This document shows, piece after piece, positions 53,104-61,864 of a stretch of DNA of 64,000 nucleotides; position 1 is the first letter of the stretch; each line of letters begins with the position of its first letter. Origin of the DNA: ZC4RG35 sp964571765 (GTDB lineage: Bacteria > Actinomycetota > Acidimicrobiia > Spongiisociales > ZC4RG35). The stretch lies in assembly GCA_964571765.1 (NCBI GenBank), contig CAZNDH010000005.1, positions 1-64,000 of the forward strand, read 5' to 3'. A program made the translations under genes and the position numbers. A model generated the notes under the pieces. It made no database searches. It saw nothing but the letters and a program-made list of their open reading frames with translations, and had not been told where the DNA came from.

Positions 53104-54054
53104 ATGAGGGTCACCGAGCACTACGACCGGGCCGAGAGGCCGCTGATCTCATACGAGATCATCCCTCCACGACGGGGCGGCTCCATCGACGACATCCTGG
53201 GCATGGTCGAGGCCCTGCTCCCCTTCGACCCACCGTTCATCGACGTCACCAGTCACGCCGCCGAGGCCTACTACGAGGAGCTGCCCGCCGGTGTGGTCCG
53301 TCGCCACGTCAAGCGGAAGCGGCCTGGGACCATCGGGCTCTGCGCCGCCATTCAGTACCGGTACGGGATCGACGCGGTGCCGCACATCCTCTGTAACGGT
53401 TTCACCCGTGAGGAGACAGAGGACGCCCTCATCGAGTTGCACTACTTGGGTATCCGCAACGTCCTCGCGGTGCGCGGCGACGACATCTCGGCGCCCAAAC
53501 CTGAGCGACCCGACCGGTCGGCCAACGTCTATGCCAGCGACCTGGTAGCCCAGATCACTGCGATGAACCAGGGCAGTTACCTGGAGGACCTGATCGACGC
53601 CAAGCCCACCGAATTCTGCATTGGAGTGGGTGGCTACCCGGAGAAGCACTTCGAGGCGCCCAACCTCGCCTGGGACGTGGCCAATCTGAAGAAGAAGGTC
53701 GACGCCGGGGCGGACTACGTGGTCACCCAGATGTTCTTCGACAACGCGTATTACTTCCGCTTCGTCGAGCTGTGTCGGGAAACCGGGATCACGGTCCCCA
53801 TCGTTCCCGGGTTGAAGATCCTCACCACGATCAACCAGTTGCACAGCCTTCCCCGGAGCTTTGGAGCGGAGATCCCCGAGGCCCTGGCCGACCAGGTCCG
53901 GTCGGTGGGCACCAACCAGGAGGCCGCCGAGGTGGGCATCGCCTGGGCCGCTGACCAGACAGAGGAGCTGCTCAACGCCGGGGTCCCCGGGATCCACTTC
54001 TACATCATGAGCACCGCCAACCACGTCGTGCGGGTGCTCAAGTCGCTGGGCTGA
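53104..54054 (+). CDS. metF: Methylenetetrahydrofolate reductase
   Basis: A 316-residue FAD enzyme that reduces 5,10-methylene-THF to 5-methyl-THF for methionine synthesis. Motifs: SYEIIPPRRGGSIDD (substrate region with the catalytic Glu), VTSHAAEAYYEE, IRNVLAVRGDD, ADYVVTQMFFDNAYYFRFVE and VPIVPGLKILTT. Length fits bacterial MetF without a C-terminal regulatory domain. Together with homoserine dehydrogenase it is one of two methionine-branch genes in the window, but they are not linked. Confidence 0.96.
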   Translation: MRVTEHYDRAERPLISYEIIPPRRGGSIDDILGMVEALLPFDPPFIDVTSHAAEAYYEELPAGVVRRHVKRKRPGTIGLCAAIQYRYGIDAVPHILCNGFTREETEDALIELHYLGIRNVLAVRGDDISAPKPERPDRSANVYASDLVAQITAMNQGSYLEDLIDAKPTEFCIGVGGYPEKHFEAPNLAWDVANLKKKVDAGADYVVTQMFFDNAYYFRFVELCRETGITVPIVPGLKILTTINQLHSLPRSFGAEIPEALADQVRSVGTNQEAAEVGIAWAADQTEELLNAGVPGIHFYIMSTANHVVRVLKSLG

Positions 54055-54097
54055 CCCCGCCTTTCCCCACCCAAGGCCCACTCCTCCGGGGAGCCCC

Positions 54098-54631
54098 CTA
54101 ACCGGGGATCCGGGTCATGCTGAGGATGGCCTTCTCGACGTCATCGGGATTCCACGGCGGGTAGAAGACCATGGTGTACAGATCGCAGCGCTCCGCCGGC
54201 TCGACATACCAGCCCATCACCCAGGTCCCGTCGGGATGGGGACCGACGACGGCCGGGACCCCGTCCACGCTGGTCTCCCCCTTGGGCCCGGGCCATTCGA
54301 CCGCGGGGAGGGTGCCCCGGATCAAGGCGATAGCCATCGTCCCATCGGTGAAGCCGAAGAAGGTGGTGTGGGTGCCGCCAACCGAGGTCCACACGTCGGG
54401 CTCGGCCTCGGAGGGGTCGAAATCGGAGCCGGACACGGTGACCGGCAGCACCCCCACCTCGTATGGTGCCGGGGGACAGGTCCGCAGGTCGGCCATGGTC
54501 GTGGTTATGGCCATGGTGGTCGTGGTGGTGTTGATCGCCTCTACGGTGGTCGAGGTGGTGTTGGCTCCACCGGGACCCGAACATGCCGCCATCACCAGGG
54601 CGATCAGCAAGACGAGGAGGGTGCGGCTCAT
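54098..54631 (-). CDS. Predicted lipoprotein with threonine-rich linker
   Basis: A 177-residue exported protein. The signal peptide ends VMAAC (Cys17), a Thr-rich linker follows to about residue 47 and then a small beta-rich domain (YEVGVLPVTVSGSDFDPSEA, WTSVGGTHTTFFGF). Two cysteines (in RTCPPA and ERCDLY) could pair. I recognise no family. TATCAT lies about ten bases upstream of the ATG. It is the last gene in a minus-strand group with the beta-propeller and CapA genes. Confidence 0.7.
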   Translation of the reverse strand: MSRTLLVLLIALVMAACSGPGGANTTSTTVEAINTTTTTMAITTTMADLRTCPPAPYEVGVLPVTVSGSDFDPSEAEPDVWTSVGGTHTTFFGFTDGTMAIALIRGTLPAVEWPGPKGETSVDGVPAVVGPHPDGTWVMGWYVEPAERCDLYTMVFYPPWNPDDVEKAILSMTRIPG

Positions 54632-54665
54632 CGGCCAGGTGATGATATGGCCGGGTCCCCCGGTC

Positions 54666-56240
54666 TCAACGGAGGGCACGGAAGAACCCGTCACGGGAGC
54701 CGATATAGATGGTGCCGTTCCACACCGCGGGGGTCGCCTCCAAGCAGGACTCTCCGAGGCTGACCGACCACTGCAGCACCGGGCGAGCAGGATCGGCCAG
54801 CGAGTAGCTGCGGAGGTCGCCTCCGCATGTGGCCAGGATGAGCGAGTCGTCGATGACCAGCGGTGAGGACCAAGAGTGCCACCCCACCTGGTCGGCCCAG
54901 GTGACGTCCCCGGTGGTGGCGTCGACCACGAGCAGCTCACCGTGATGGGTGGGTGCGTAGAGATGCCCGGCGTGCAGGGCGGGCGTGGCCCAGATCCCGG
55001 TGTCGGCCGCTCCCTGGGTGAGGTCGATGCCCCAGACCAGGGGGTCGCCGCCGGTGTAGGGGTCGAGCTTGATCAGCTGCCCCACCTCCCGGTTGCGGGC
55101 CAGGTTCACCGATCTTCCCAGGGATGGCTCGTACTCGATGGCCACGTAGAGGAAACCATGCTCGTCGACCACCGGGGTGGCGTCGATGTCACCGCCGGCG
55201 AAGTAGTCGAAAACGATCGGGGCGTTGCCGTTTCGGATGTCGGAGACGTCCAGCCCAACCACCCGGCCACCCGAGTTGGTGAAGTAGACCCGCTGCTCGT
55301 ACGCCGCAGGCGAGGACTCTATGGAGACGTTACGTCCCGACCGGGACAGGAGCAGGTCGTCGTAACCGGGCATGGCGAGGAGTCGCTGCGGGTCGACAAT
55401 GACCCGGCCCTGGTCGTCATAGGAGCGGTTGAGGAGATAGGCGAAGAACCAGCTGTTCTCCCCGCCTTGGTACATGATGTCGTCGATGATCACCGGGTTT
55501 CCGTCCCAGTCGTTGTTCCATATCCCTGCCACCTCGTTGGCATCGAGAGACCACAGCTCCTCGGGCTGGTCACGGTCCAAGGCAACGACACGCAGCTTGT
55601 TGTCGCGGGACCCGAAGTAGATCAACGGGTAGCCGTCGGGGTCGAGGGTGACGCTCCCCTTGATGAGGTCGCCGGTGACGAACCTGGGACGGAGAGGCTG
55701 TCCGGTGTCTCCGTCGATGAAATGCACTGCCCGGTCGTAAGCGCCGAAGATCACTTCGGTGACCCCGTCAGAGCGCTGGTAGGCCACCGGCTGACCGGTC
55801 CAGCCCATCCCGCACCACACCCGTGACTCCCCGGCCACCGACGAGGTAGAGCACATCGCCTGGTCGGGATACCTCCACAGCAATTCGGGAGGTGAGGACA
55901 CCGGGCCGGTCCCGTAGAAGGTGCGGGTGGGATTGCCCCGGAACATGGTCACCCCCGGTACCGACCCCCAAGCCCGGCCCACGGTCCAACCGGGGACCTG
56001 GTCGGGAGCCCGCTTGGGGAGGGTGGTGTCGGTCGTGGTCGACCCCGGCGCCGTGGGCAGGGCCGAAGCCGCCGGGGTCGCCTGCCTCTCCGCTGTGGAA
56101 GTGGTGGTGGCCTGAGAAGCAGCAGGGGGGATCGACGTTTCGCCGCCCCCGAGCCGGTAGCCCAGCCCGAAGAAGGCGGCCATACCGAGAGCGGAGCCCA
56201 GGCCGACCACGGCGATCACCGGACCGACCCGTTCGGCCAT
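54666..56240 (-). CDS. Exported PQQ-type beta-propeller repeat protein
   Basis: A 524-residue protein with an N-terminal membrane helix or signal anchor (about 6-28), a Thr/Pro/Ala linker (about 35-75) and a beta-propeller of PQQ/YncE-like blades. Repeats include VIFGAYDRAVHFIDGDTGQPL, LIYFGSRDNKLRVVALD and LLVVDATTGDVTWADQ. The last blade ends GTIYIGSRDGFFRALR. It lies outside the cytoplasm and may be a binding or assembly protein; no enzymatic PQQ site is clear. ATG 56240 starts two bases after the CapA stop codon (TGAAATG); ATG 56258 is an alternative. Confidence 0.82.
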   Translation of the reverse strand: MAERVGPVIAVVGLGSALGMAAFFGLGYRLGGGETSIPPAASQATTTSTAERQATPAASALPTAPGSTTTDTTLPKRAPDQVPGWTVGRAWGSVPGVTMFRGNPTRTFYGTGPVSSPPELLWRYPDQAMCSTSSVAGESRVWCGMGWTGQPVAYQRSDGVTEVIFGAYDRAVHFIDGDTGQPLRPRFVTGDLIKGSVTLDPDGYPLIYFGSRDNKLRVVALDRDQPEELWSLDANEVAGIWNNDWDGNPVIIDDIMYQGGENSWFFAYLLNRSYDDQGRVIVDPQRLLAMPGYDDLLLSRSGRNVSIESSPAAYEQRVYFTNSGGRVVGLDVSDIRNGNAPIVFDYFAGGDIDATPVVDEHGFLYVAIEYEPSLGRSVNLARNREVGQLIKLDPYTGGDPLVWGIDLTQGAADTGIWATPALHAGHLYAPTHHGELLVVDATTGDVTWADQVGWHSWSSPLVIDDSLILATCGGDLRSYSLADPARPVLQWSVSLGESCLEATPAVWNGTIYIGSRDGFFRALR

Positions 56241-56241
56241 T

Positions 56242-57330
56242 TCAGCTACCCGGTCCACAATCCGGCTCGCCGGTGAGCACCGGCTGGCCGTGGGTGGCGA
56301 TGAAGGCCGGGATCATGCAGGCGCCGAGTGACCCGTCGGGCTCGACGACCACCCGGGCGACGGCAGTTGTGGCGCTGGCCACCGAGTTGTGCGGCCAGAC
56401 GAAGTTGCCCAGACCCCAGAACACCGCGGCCCCGTCGATCATCTCCATCGGCCCGAGGCGGTGCTGGTGGTGCCCGAAGATGATGTCGGCCCCGGCCTCG
56501 ATCATCGCCGTGGCGTTGGCGATGTCGTCGAGCCTGGGGCTGGTGTCGAGCTCTCTGCCCCAGTGGATGGTGACCACCACGATGTCCGCCTGCTCCTTGG
56601 CGGCACGCACTGCCTCGACCATGCCAGCGGTGTCCTTACCGTGACGCATCCCCGCCCGGTCTTCGGTGGCGATCCACGAGGTGCTTGGGATCACCCCGCC
56701 GAACCCGAGCACTGCCACCCGCCAGCCGTTCATCTCGAAGATCGCCGGCTCTCCCGCCTGGTCGTGGTCCTTGCCCACGCCTACCGGGGCTATCCCGTGG
56801 GCGATCAACTGTTCCCGACCGTCGAGCAGGGCATCCTTGCCGAAGTCGCCGGAGTGGTTGTTGGCCAGGTTGGCAACATCTATCCCGTTGGCCCTCATCG
56901 ACGGAAGGGCCGCGGTGGGGCATCGGAAGGTGAATGCCTTGTCGAGCGGGCTGCCCCGGTCGGAGGGGACACACTCCAGGTTGATGACGGTCAGGTCGTC
57001 CCTGAGAAACAGCCCGTCGAGACCGGCCCAGGCATGATCCCAGCCATGGCGGGCCAGGGCGGGGATGTATGCCGGATCGACGGCGACGTCACCGGTGCCG
57101 TGGATCACCAGGCTTCCCTTTGGAGGGACGGTGGTGGTCGTCGTAGTAGGGATGATGGTCGTCGTGGTGGACGTGGTGGTCGTGGTTGTCGAGGTAGTCG
57201 TTGTGGTCTCGATCGCCTCCGGGAGGGTGGTCGACGTCGATCCCAGGGCGGTCCAGGCCCAGAAGAAGCCGGAGCCGACTACCACGCCACCAACCAATAC
57301 CAACAGGGACTTGAAGAACCGGTTCGACAC
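56242..57330 (-). CDS. CapA-family protein (poly-gamma-glutamate/capsule type metallophosphatase)
   Basis: A 362-residue exported protein. The N-terminal membrane helix (about 6-28) precedes a Thr-rich linker (about 33-70) and then the CapA domain, a calcineurin-like fold. Ligand motifs are GTGDVAVDP, VINLECV, LANNHSGDFG, VTIHWGRE and IIFGHHQHRLGP, all intact. CapA proteins act in poly-gamma-glutamate or capsule handling; no pgsBC genes are present. GTG 57330 is ten bases downstream of TAGCCT. It is followed by the beta-propeller gene with almost no gap. Confidence 0.85.
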   Translation of the reverse strand: MSNRFFKSLLVLVGGVVVGSGFFWAWTALGSTSTTLPEAIETTTTTSTTTTTTSTTTTIIPTTTTTTVPPKGSLVIHGTGDVAVDPAYIPALARHGWDHAWAGLDGLFLRDDLTVINLECVPSDRGSPLDKAFTFRCPTAALPSMRANGIDVANLANNHSGDFGKDALLDGREQLIAHGIAPVGVGKDHDQAGEPAIFEMNGWRVAVLGFGGVIPSTSWIATEDRAGMRHGKDTAGMVEAVRAAKEQADIVVVTIHWGRELDTSPRLDDIANATAMIEAGADIIFGHHQHRLGPMEMIDGAAVFWGLGNFVWPHNSVASATTAVARVVVEPDGSLGACMIPAFIATHGQPVLTGEPDCGPGS

Positions 57331-57419
57331 GACCGAGGAGAGGCTATCTCGTGCCTCCGCTTACGGAGAGGCACCTGCGCCCCCGCGGGCAGAGCGGGGA
57401 CAGTCGGATGAGGAAGCGC

Positions 57420-58184
57420 CTACAGGATCTGACTGAGAAACAGCTTGGTGCGGTCCTCCTGGGGGTCGGTGAAGAAGTGCTCCGGCGTGCCCACTTCGAC
57501 GATCTGGCCCTCGGCCATGAACACCACCCGGTCGGCCACCGCCCGGGCGAACCCCATCTCGTGGGTGACCACGATCATGGTCATGCCTCCTTTGGCCAAC
57601 TCGACCATGACGTCGAGGACTTCTTTGATCATCTCCGGATCGAGGGCGGAGGTCACCTCGTCGAACAACATCACCTTGGGCTGCATCGCCAGGGCCCGGG
57701 CGATGGCAACCCGCTGCTGCTGACCCCCGGAGAGCTGACCCGGGTATTTGCGGGCTTGCTCGGGGATCTTGACCCGGGTCAGCATCTGCATGGCCAACTC
57801 CTCGGCCTCCTGCTTCGGCTTTCGGCGCACCTGCCGGGGGGCCAGGGTCACATTGGCGAGGACACTGAGATGGGGAAAGAGGTTGAACGACTGGAACACC
57901 ATCCCGGTCTCCTTCCTCACCTCTTGAATCGCCTTCAGGTCGTCGGTCAACTCGATCCCGTCGACCACGATCCTCCCGGCATCGTGCTTTTCCAGGCGAT
58001 TGATACACCGGATCAGGGTGGACTTCCCCGAGCCGGAAGGACCGATGACCACTACCACCTCTTGACGCCCCACGTTCATGTTGATGCCCTTGAGGGCCTG
58101 GAAACTGTCGAACAGCTTGTCGACACCCTCCATCTCGATGATCGACTCACCGGTCGCTTTGGTTGCATCGGCGAACACGGTCAT
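57420..58184 (-). CDS. Polar amino-acid ABC transporter ATPase (AapP/GlnQ type)
   Basis: A 254-residue ATPase of the second importer. Walker A GPSGSGKST, Q-loop FQSFNLFPHLSVLANV, signature LSGGQQQRVAIARAL, H-loop VVTHEMGFARAVADRV. Walker B reads VMLFDEVTSALDPE with Val in place of the usual Pro, common in this subgroup. ATG 58184 has GGAGGAGA upstream. It is the last gene of the operon SBP-permease-permease-ATPase running leftward. Confidence 0.94.
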   Translation of the reverse strand: MTVFADATKATGESIIEMEGVDKLFDSFQALKGINMNVGRQEVVVVIGPSGSGKSTLIRCINRLEKHDAGRIVVDGIELTDDLKAIQEVRKETGMVFQSFNLFPHLSVLANVTLAPRQVRRKPKQEAEELAMQMLTRVKIPEQARKYPGQLSGGQQQRVAIARALAMQPKVMLFDEVTSALDPEMIKEVLDVMVELAKGGMTMIVVTHEMGFARAVADRVVFMAEGQIVEVGTPEHFFTDPQEDRTKLFLSQIL

Positions 58185-58197
58185 GGTGTCTCCTCCT

Positions 58198-59436
58198 TCA
58201 CCTCTCTCCGACCCCCAGCCGCTTCTCGAGACGACGGGACTCGCGGGACATGACATAGCTGCCGATCCAGAACAGGACCCCGGCGAAGCCCAAGGTCAAT
58301 ACCTCCAAGCCCTGAGCCAGGAAGCGCTGCTGTGTGGTGGCTATCTGAGCGACCCGGAGAATCTCGAAGAGCCCGACGATCGAGACCAGGGAGGTGTCCT
58401 TGTACAGGCTGATGAACTGCCCGACCATGGCAGGGATGGTGTTACGCAGGGCTTGTGGCAACACCACCTGGCGCATCGTCCTCCACGGAGAGAGCCCGAG
58501 CGCCTGCGCCGCTTCGACCTGGCCACGGTGGACCGACTGGAGCCCGCCCCTCACCACCTCGGCGATGTAGGCCGCCTCGAACATGGTGATGGCGATCAAG
58601 ATCCTGATCACCGGGCTTGGCCGCAGACCGGCGGGCAGGAAGAAGCCGATGGCGAAGGCTCCCAGCAGCAGCAGGGTGATCAGGGGGACTCCCCTGATCA
58701 ATTCGATGTAACCGACGGACAGCCAGCGCACCGCCGGCAGAGAAGAGCGGCGACCCATGGCCAGGATCAGCCCGAAGGGGAAAGCGAGGAGGATCCCGGC
58801 CACGGTGAGGAAGATGCTGAGGTGGAGCCCACCCCAGCCGTTCCAACCGACCCCTCCCGACACCAGCACCCAATAGATGGCGAAGAGCAGGAGGGCGAGG
58901 ACCGGAACCGTGAAGCGGCGCACCGGGCGGGGAGCATTGCGACCCAGATAAAACACGCCGAAGCCGGCCCCAAGGGTGCCGGCCACCGTCAGGGTGGGCC
59001 CCAGTGTGGTGGTCAAGGCCAGCATCAACCCGACCACGACAAGGGCCGGCCAGAAGCGGCGGGCGAAAGAGCGCCACCCGGAGGGTCGAAATGGGAGACC
59101 GGCCTCGGCAGCCCTGGCTTGGGCCGACGCCGAGGCCATTGCCCCCATGAAGCCGAAGAACAGTCCAACCAGGATCAGGGCCACCGCCGGCCTCCACATC
59201 TGGTCACGGGGGAACCGGCCCACCATGAACAGGGCCAGGTTGACCCTCAAGATGGCGAAGTCGGCGCTGAGAAGGAACCGGATCAGGCCGGTGCCCGCCC
59301 ATGCCACCACCAAGCCCACTACCAGGGTCAGAAGTGTGTCCCACCAGGTCCGGAAGAGGTTTCGTCGCACCCAATTGAGGGCCGGACGCGTCGGTGGAGG
59401 GTTCTCCGTGCGAGGTGGTGCGACGACGTCGGTCAT
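58198..59436 (-). CDS. Amino-acid ABC transporter permease (AapM-like)
   Basis: A 412-residue permease, long for the family, as in the AapQM general amino-acid system. Several N-terminal helices precede the conserved permease core. The core has IFLTVAGILLAFPFGLILAMG and the EAA loop QSVHRGQVEAAQALGLSP, followed by VVLPQALRNTIPAMVGQFI. ATG 59436 shares a base with the stop of the upstream permease (TGATG). It pairs with the upstream permease as a heterodimer. Confidence 0.92.
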   Translation of the reverse strand: MTDVVAPPRTENPPPTRPALNWVRRNLFRTWWDTLLTLVVGLVVAWAGTGLIRFLLSADFAILRVNLALFMVGRFPRDQMWRPAVALILVGLFFGFMGAMASASAQARAAEAGLPFRPSGWRSFARRFWPALVVVGLMLALTTTLGPTLTVAGTLGAGFGVFYLGRNAPRPVRRFTVPVLALLLFAIYWVLVSGGVGWNGWGGLHLSIFLTVAGILLAFPFGLILAMGRRSSLPAVRWLSVGYIELIRGVPLITLLLLGAFAIGFFLPAGLRPSPVIRILIAITMFEAAYIAEVVRGGLQSVHRGQVEAAQALGLSPWRTMRQVVLPQALRNTIPAMVGQFISLYKDTSLVSIVGLFEILRVAQIATTQQRFLAQGLEVLTLGFAGVLFWIGSYVMSRESRRLEKRLGVGER

Positions 59437-60611
59437 CAGCGGGTCACGTACTGGAGCCGTCGGTTGAGGATGTTGACCAGGAAGGAGATGGTCAACGAGA
59501 AGATCAGATAGGCGCCCATCAGGATGACGATGATCTGCGGAGCTGGGAACCCGTTGCCGATCGCCTGGAAGCCGATCGTCGTCACCTCGGCGAAAGCCAC
59601 GGCGATTGCCAACGAGGTGTTCTTGGTGTAATTGAGGTACTGGTTTATCACCGGTGGCAAAGCGATCCGCATCGCTTGGGGGAAGGTCACGAATCGAAGC
59701 CGCTGAAACGTGCTGAGAGCCAGGGCGTTGGCCGCCTCGGTCTGCCCCTTGTGCACCGCCTGGATCGACCCGCGGGTGATCTCGGCGACGTGGCTGGCGG
59801 TGTACAGGACCAGGGCCCCCACCACCGCGAAGTAGGCACCGAGCCCGCTGAACCCGCCGGTGACCGCCCTGCCCTCCAGTGTGGGCAGGGACAAGATGAT
59901 GGGAGCGCCCAGTGCCAGGTAGCCGACGGTGATCACCACCACCAGGACGCCCAACGACCAGAGCACCCGACGATGAGGATCACCGGTGAGCGTGCACACC
60001 CGGGTTCTCCACCACCACACCAGGCCCGCCAGCACTACCGCGCCCAATAGAACCAGTCGATAGATGCCTGCACTCGGGCCCGCCTCGAGAGCAGGGACCG
60101 TGATTCGGAGGTTGCTGACGACAAACCAGCCAAAAAGCGACACCGGTTCCCGGGCCGGTGGCAGACGGAGAATCACGGCGAGGAACCCGAAGACGATGAT
60201 GAGCAGGGGTGGCAGATTGCGGAACACCTCCACATAGACCGCGGCCAACTTGGAAACCAGCCAGTTGGTAGAGAGACGCGCCACGCCGATCAAAACACCG
60301 AGGATGGTCAGCAGTGGCAGCCCCACGACCACCAGGGCGAAGGTGTTCTGCAGGCCGCGGGTGAGGGCCCGGCGGACGGTGGCCCCGGATCCGATCGGGG
60401 AGTCGGCGATGGGAGTCCCTGCCGGCTGGCCGAGGAAGCCGAAGTCGGTGCGGATCCCCTGGGCTCGCAGGTTGTTGGTGACGTTGAACCAGAGCACGTA
60501 GACGACCAGAGCCACCACGGCCAGAGCGAGAACCTGGATCGCGAGTCGGAGCACCCTGAGGTCCCTCCAGATCGGAGGGCGGTAGCGCGTCTCGGCGGTG
60601 CGGTTCGTCAT
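59436..60611 (-). CDS. Amino-acid ABC transporter permease (AapQ-like)
   Basis: A 391-residue permease with about eight helices. The periplasmic insert near residues 55-85 (RTDFGFLGQPAGTPIADSPI) is typical of AapQ/BztB proteins. The core has VEVFRNLPPLLIIVFGF and the EAA loop QAVHKGQTEAANALALS, followed by VTFPQAMRIALPPVINQYL. The ATG lies ten bases from a strong hairpin that separates it from the binding-protein gene. Confidence 0.92.
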   Translation of the reverse strand: MTNRTAETRYRPPIWRDLRVLRLAIQVLALAVVALVVYVLWFNVTNNLRAQGIRTDFGFLGQPAGTPIADSPIGSGATVRRALTRGLQNTFALVVVGLPLLTILGVLIGVARLSTNWLVSKLAAVYVEVFRNLPPLLIIVFGFLAVILRLPPAREPVSLFGWFVVSNLRITVPALEAGPSAGIYRLVLLGAVVLAGLVWWWRTRVCTLTGDPHRRVLWSLGVLVVVITVGYLALGAPIILSLPTLEGRAVTGGFSGLGAYFAVVGALVLYTASHVAEITRGSIQAVHKGQTEAANALALSTFQRLRFVTFPQAMRIALPPVINQYLNYTKNTSLAIAVAFAEVTTIGFQAIGNGFPAPQIIVILMGAYLIFSLTISFLVNILNRRLQYVTR

Positions 60612-60620
60612 TCATCGACC

Positions 60621-60649
60621 AGTGGGGAGCGGCCAAGCCGCTCCCCACT
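60621..60649. promoter_or_regulatory. Intercistronic hairpin between binding-protein and permease genes
   Basis: A perfect 13-bp stem AGTGGGGAGCGGC (60621-60633) / GCCGCTCCCCACT (60637-60649) with a CAA loop. It lies between the stop of the upstream binding-protein gene and the permease ATG at 60611. It has no T-run on the downstream side, so it would act as an attenuator or mRNA stabiliser. It parallels the hairpin at 51422-51453. Confidence 0.7.
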
Positions 60650-60669
60650 GACATCATGTTTGGTTGTGC

Positions 60670-61755
60670 TCAATAAGGCGGTGCGTAGAGCAGGCCACCA
60701 TCGGTCCACAACGAGTTCAGGCCTCGGGGGACCCCTAGTGGTGTCACGTTCCGGTCGTAGATCTCGCCGTAGTTGCCAACCGCAGCGATCACTTCCGCCG
60801 GCCAGCCGGGTTCGAGACCCAAGCCGGTGTCGACCACCGCGGTATTGCCGTCGGCGTCGGTTATCTCCAGCCCGAGCAGCCGCCTGATCGCGGTGTTCTC
60901 GGTGTCGTCGAAGGTGCCCACATTCGACTGAGTGATCTCGAGCTCCTCGGCGATGATCGTCACCAGCACGGTCCAGTCGACGATCTGCGCCCACTGGCTG
61001 TCCCCATCACGGACCACGGGTCCCAACGGCTCCTTGGAGAAGGTCTCGTCGAGGATCACCAGCGAATCGGGCCCACCGGCGTCAGCAGGGAACACGGCAC
61101 GCCGCGCCGCCAACTGGCTCTTGTCCGAGGTCCAGCCGTCGCACTGACCGTCGATGAACGCCGCCTGGATCAGATCGTTGTCGGCGAAGGTCAACGGCGT
61201 GTAAGGGATGTCACCGAATCGGTTGGCCAGGTTCATCTCGGTCGTGGTACCGGTGAGGACACAAACCGCGACACCCGACATGTCCTCGATGCTCTCGAAG
61301 CCGCTGTCGGCCCTGACCATCATCCCCTGACCGTCGTAGAACGTGGTGGTGGCGAAGGTGGCACCCTCGGCCCCGTCCCGCGTGGCCGTGAACGTGGTGT
61401 TTCTGATCAGCACGTCGATCTCTCCGGACTGGAGAGCGGTGAATCGCTGACCTGCATCCAGCGGTATGAACTCCACTGCGTCGGGGTCACCAAAGACAGC
61501 CGCGGCCACCGCCCGGCAGTAATCGATGTCGAATCCAGAGAAGTTGCCGTCCTCGTCGACAAACCCGAATCCGGGCACAAGGTTGTTTACCCCGCAGTTG
61601 AGGACTCCCCGTGACTGCACCTCGGCGAGGACACTCCCTGCTGGCGGGCCGCCGGTCCCTGGCCCGGCAGTGGTTGTGGTGCCGGTCGTGGTGGTACACC
61701 CAGCCACCACCATCCCCACGACCACGAGTACCGCGACCAAATTTCTCGATCTCAT
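60670..61755 (-). CDS. Amino-acid ABC transporter substrate-binding lipoprotein (AapJ-like)
   Basis: A 361-residue solute-binding protein. The lipoprotein signal ends MVVAGC (about Cys20), followed by a Thr/Gly linker (about 21-40). VQSRGVLNCGVNNLVPGFG and GFDIDYCRAVAAAVFGDPDAV are the family-3 start. The long C-terminal half (GDSQWAQIVDWTVLVTIIAEE, LGLEPGWPAEVIAAVGNYGEIY) identifies the AapJ/BztA group for general L-amino acids. ATG 61755 has GGAGGAAA upstream. It is first in the four-gene importer operon. Confidence 0.92.
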   Translation of the reverse strand: MRSRNLVAVLVVVGMVVAGCTTTTGTTTTAGPGTGGPPAGSVLAEVQSRGVLNCGVNNLVPGFGFVDEDGNFSGFDIDYCRAVAAAVFGDPDAVEFIPLDAGQRFTALQSGEIDVLIRNTTFTATRDGAEGATFATTTFYDGQGMMVRADSGFESIEDMSGVAVCVLTGTTTEMNLANRFGDIPYTPLTFADNDLIQAAFIDGQCDGWTSDKSQLAARRAVFPADAGGPDSLVILDETFSKEPLGPVVRDGDSQWAQIVDWTVLVTIIAEELEITQSNVGTFDDTENTAIRRLLGLEITDADGNTAVVDTGLGLEPGWPAEVIAAVGNYGEIYDRNVTPLGVPRGLNSLWTDGGLLYAPPY

Positions 61756-61773
61756 GTTTCCTCCATTTAGGCA

Positions 61774-61804
61774 GGCGCCCGGCCTCCCCGGGACGACGGG
61801 CGCC
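61774..61804. promoter_or_regulatory. Hairpin in the leader of the second importer operon
   Basis: GGCGCCCG (61774-61781) pairs with CGGGCGCC (61797-61804) across 15 bases that contain a smaller CCGG palindrome. It lies just upstream of the ribosome site of the binding-protein gene and downstream of dxs. It may be part of the leader RNA or a weak dxs terminator. Confidence 0.3.
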
Positions 61805-61864
61805 CAATCGACCCTAATCCGTTTGTTCGGGGCCGGGGTGGGGAAACCCAAGGGCAATGAGATA

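Noticed and set aside
57119..57219. Simple GTGGT-rich repeat in DNA
   Set aside because: It is the antisense reading of the threonine codons in the CapA linker, not an independent repeat.
51410..61830. Shared 13-mer CCGAACAAACGGA near both amino-acid importers (51410-51422 and, inverted, 61818-61830)
   Set aside because: Its position relative to genes differs (after one binding-protein gene, before the other), and several 13-base matches are expected by chance in 64 kb.
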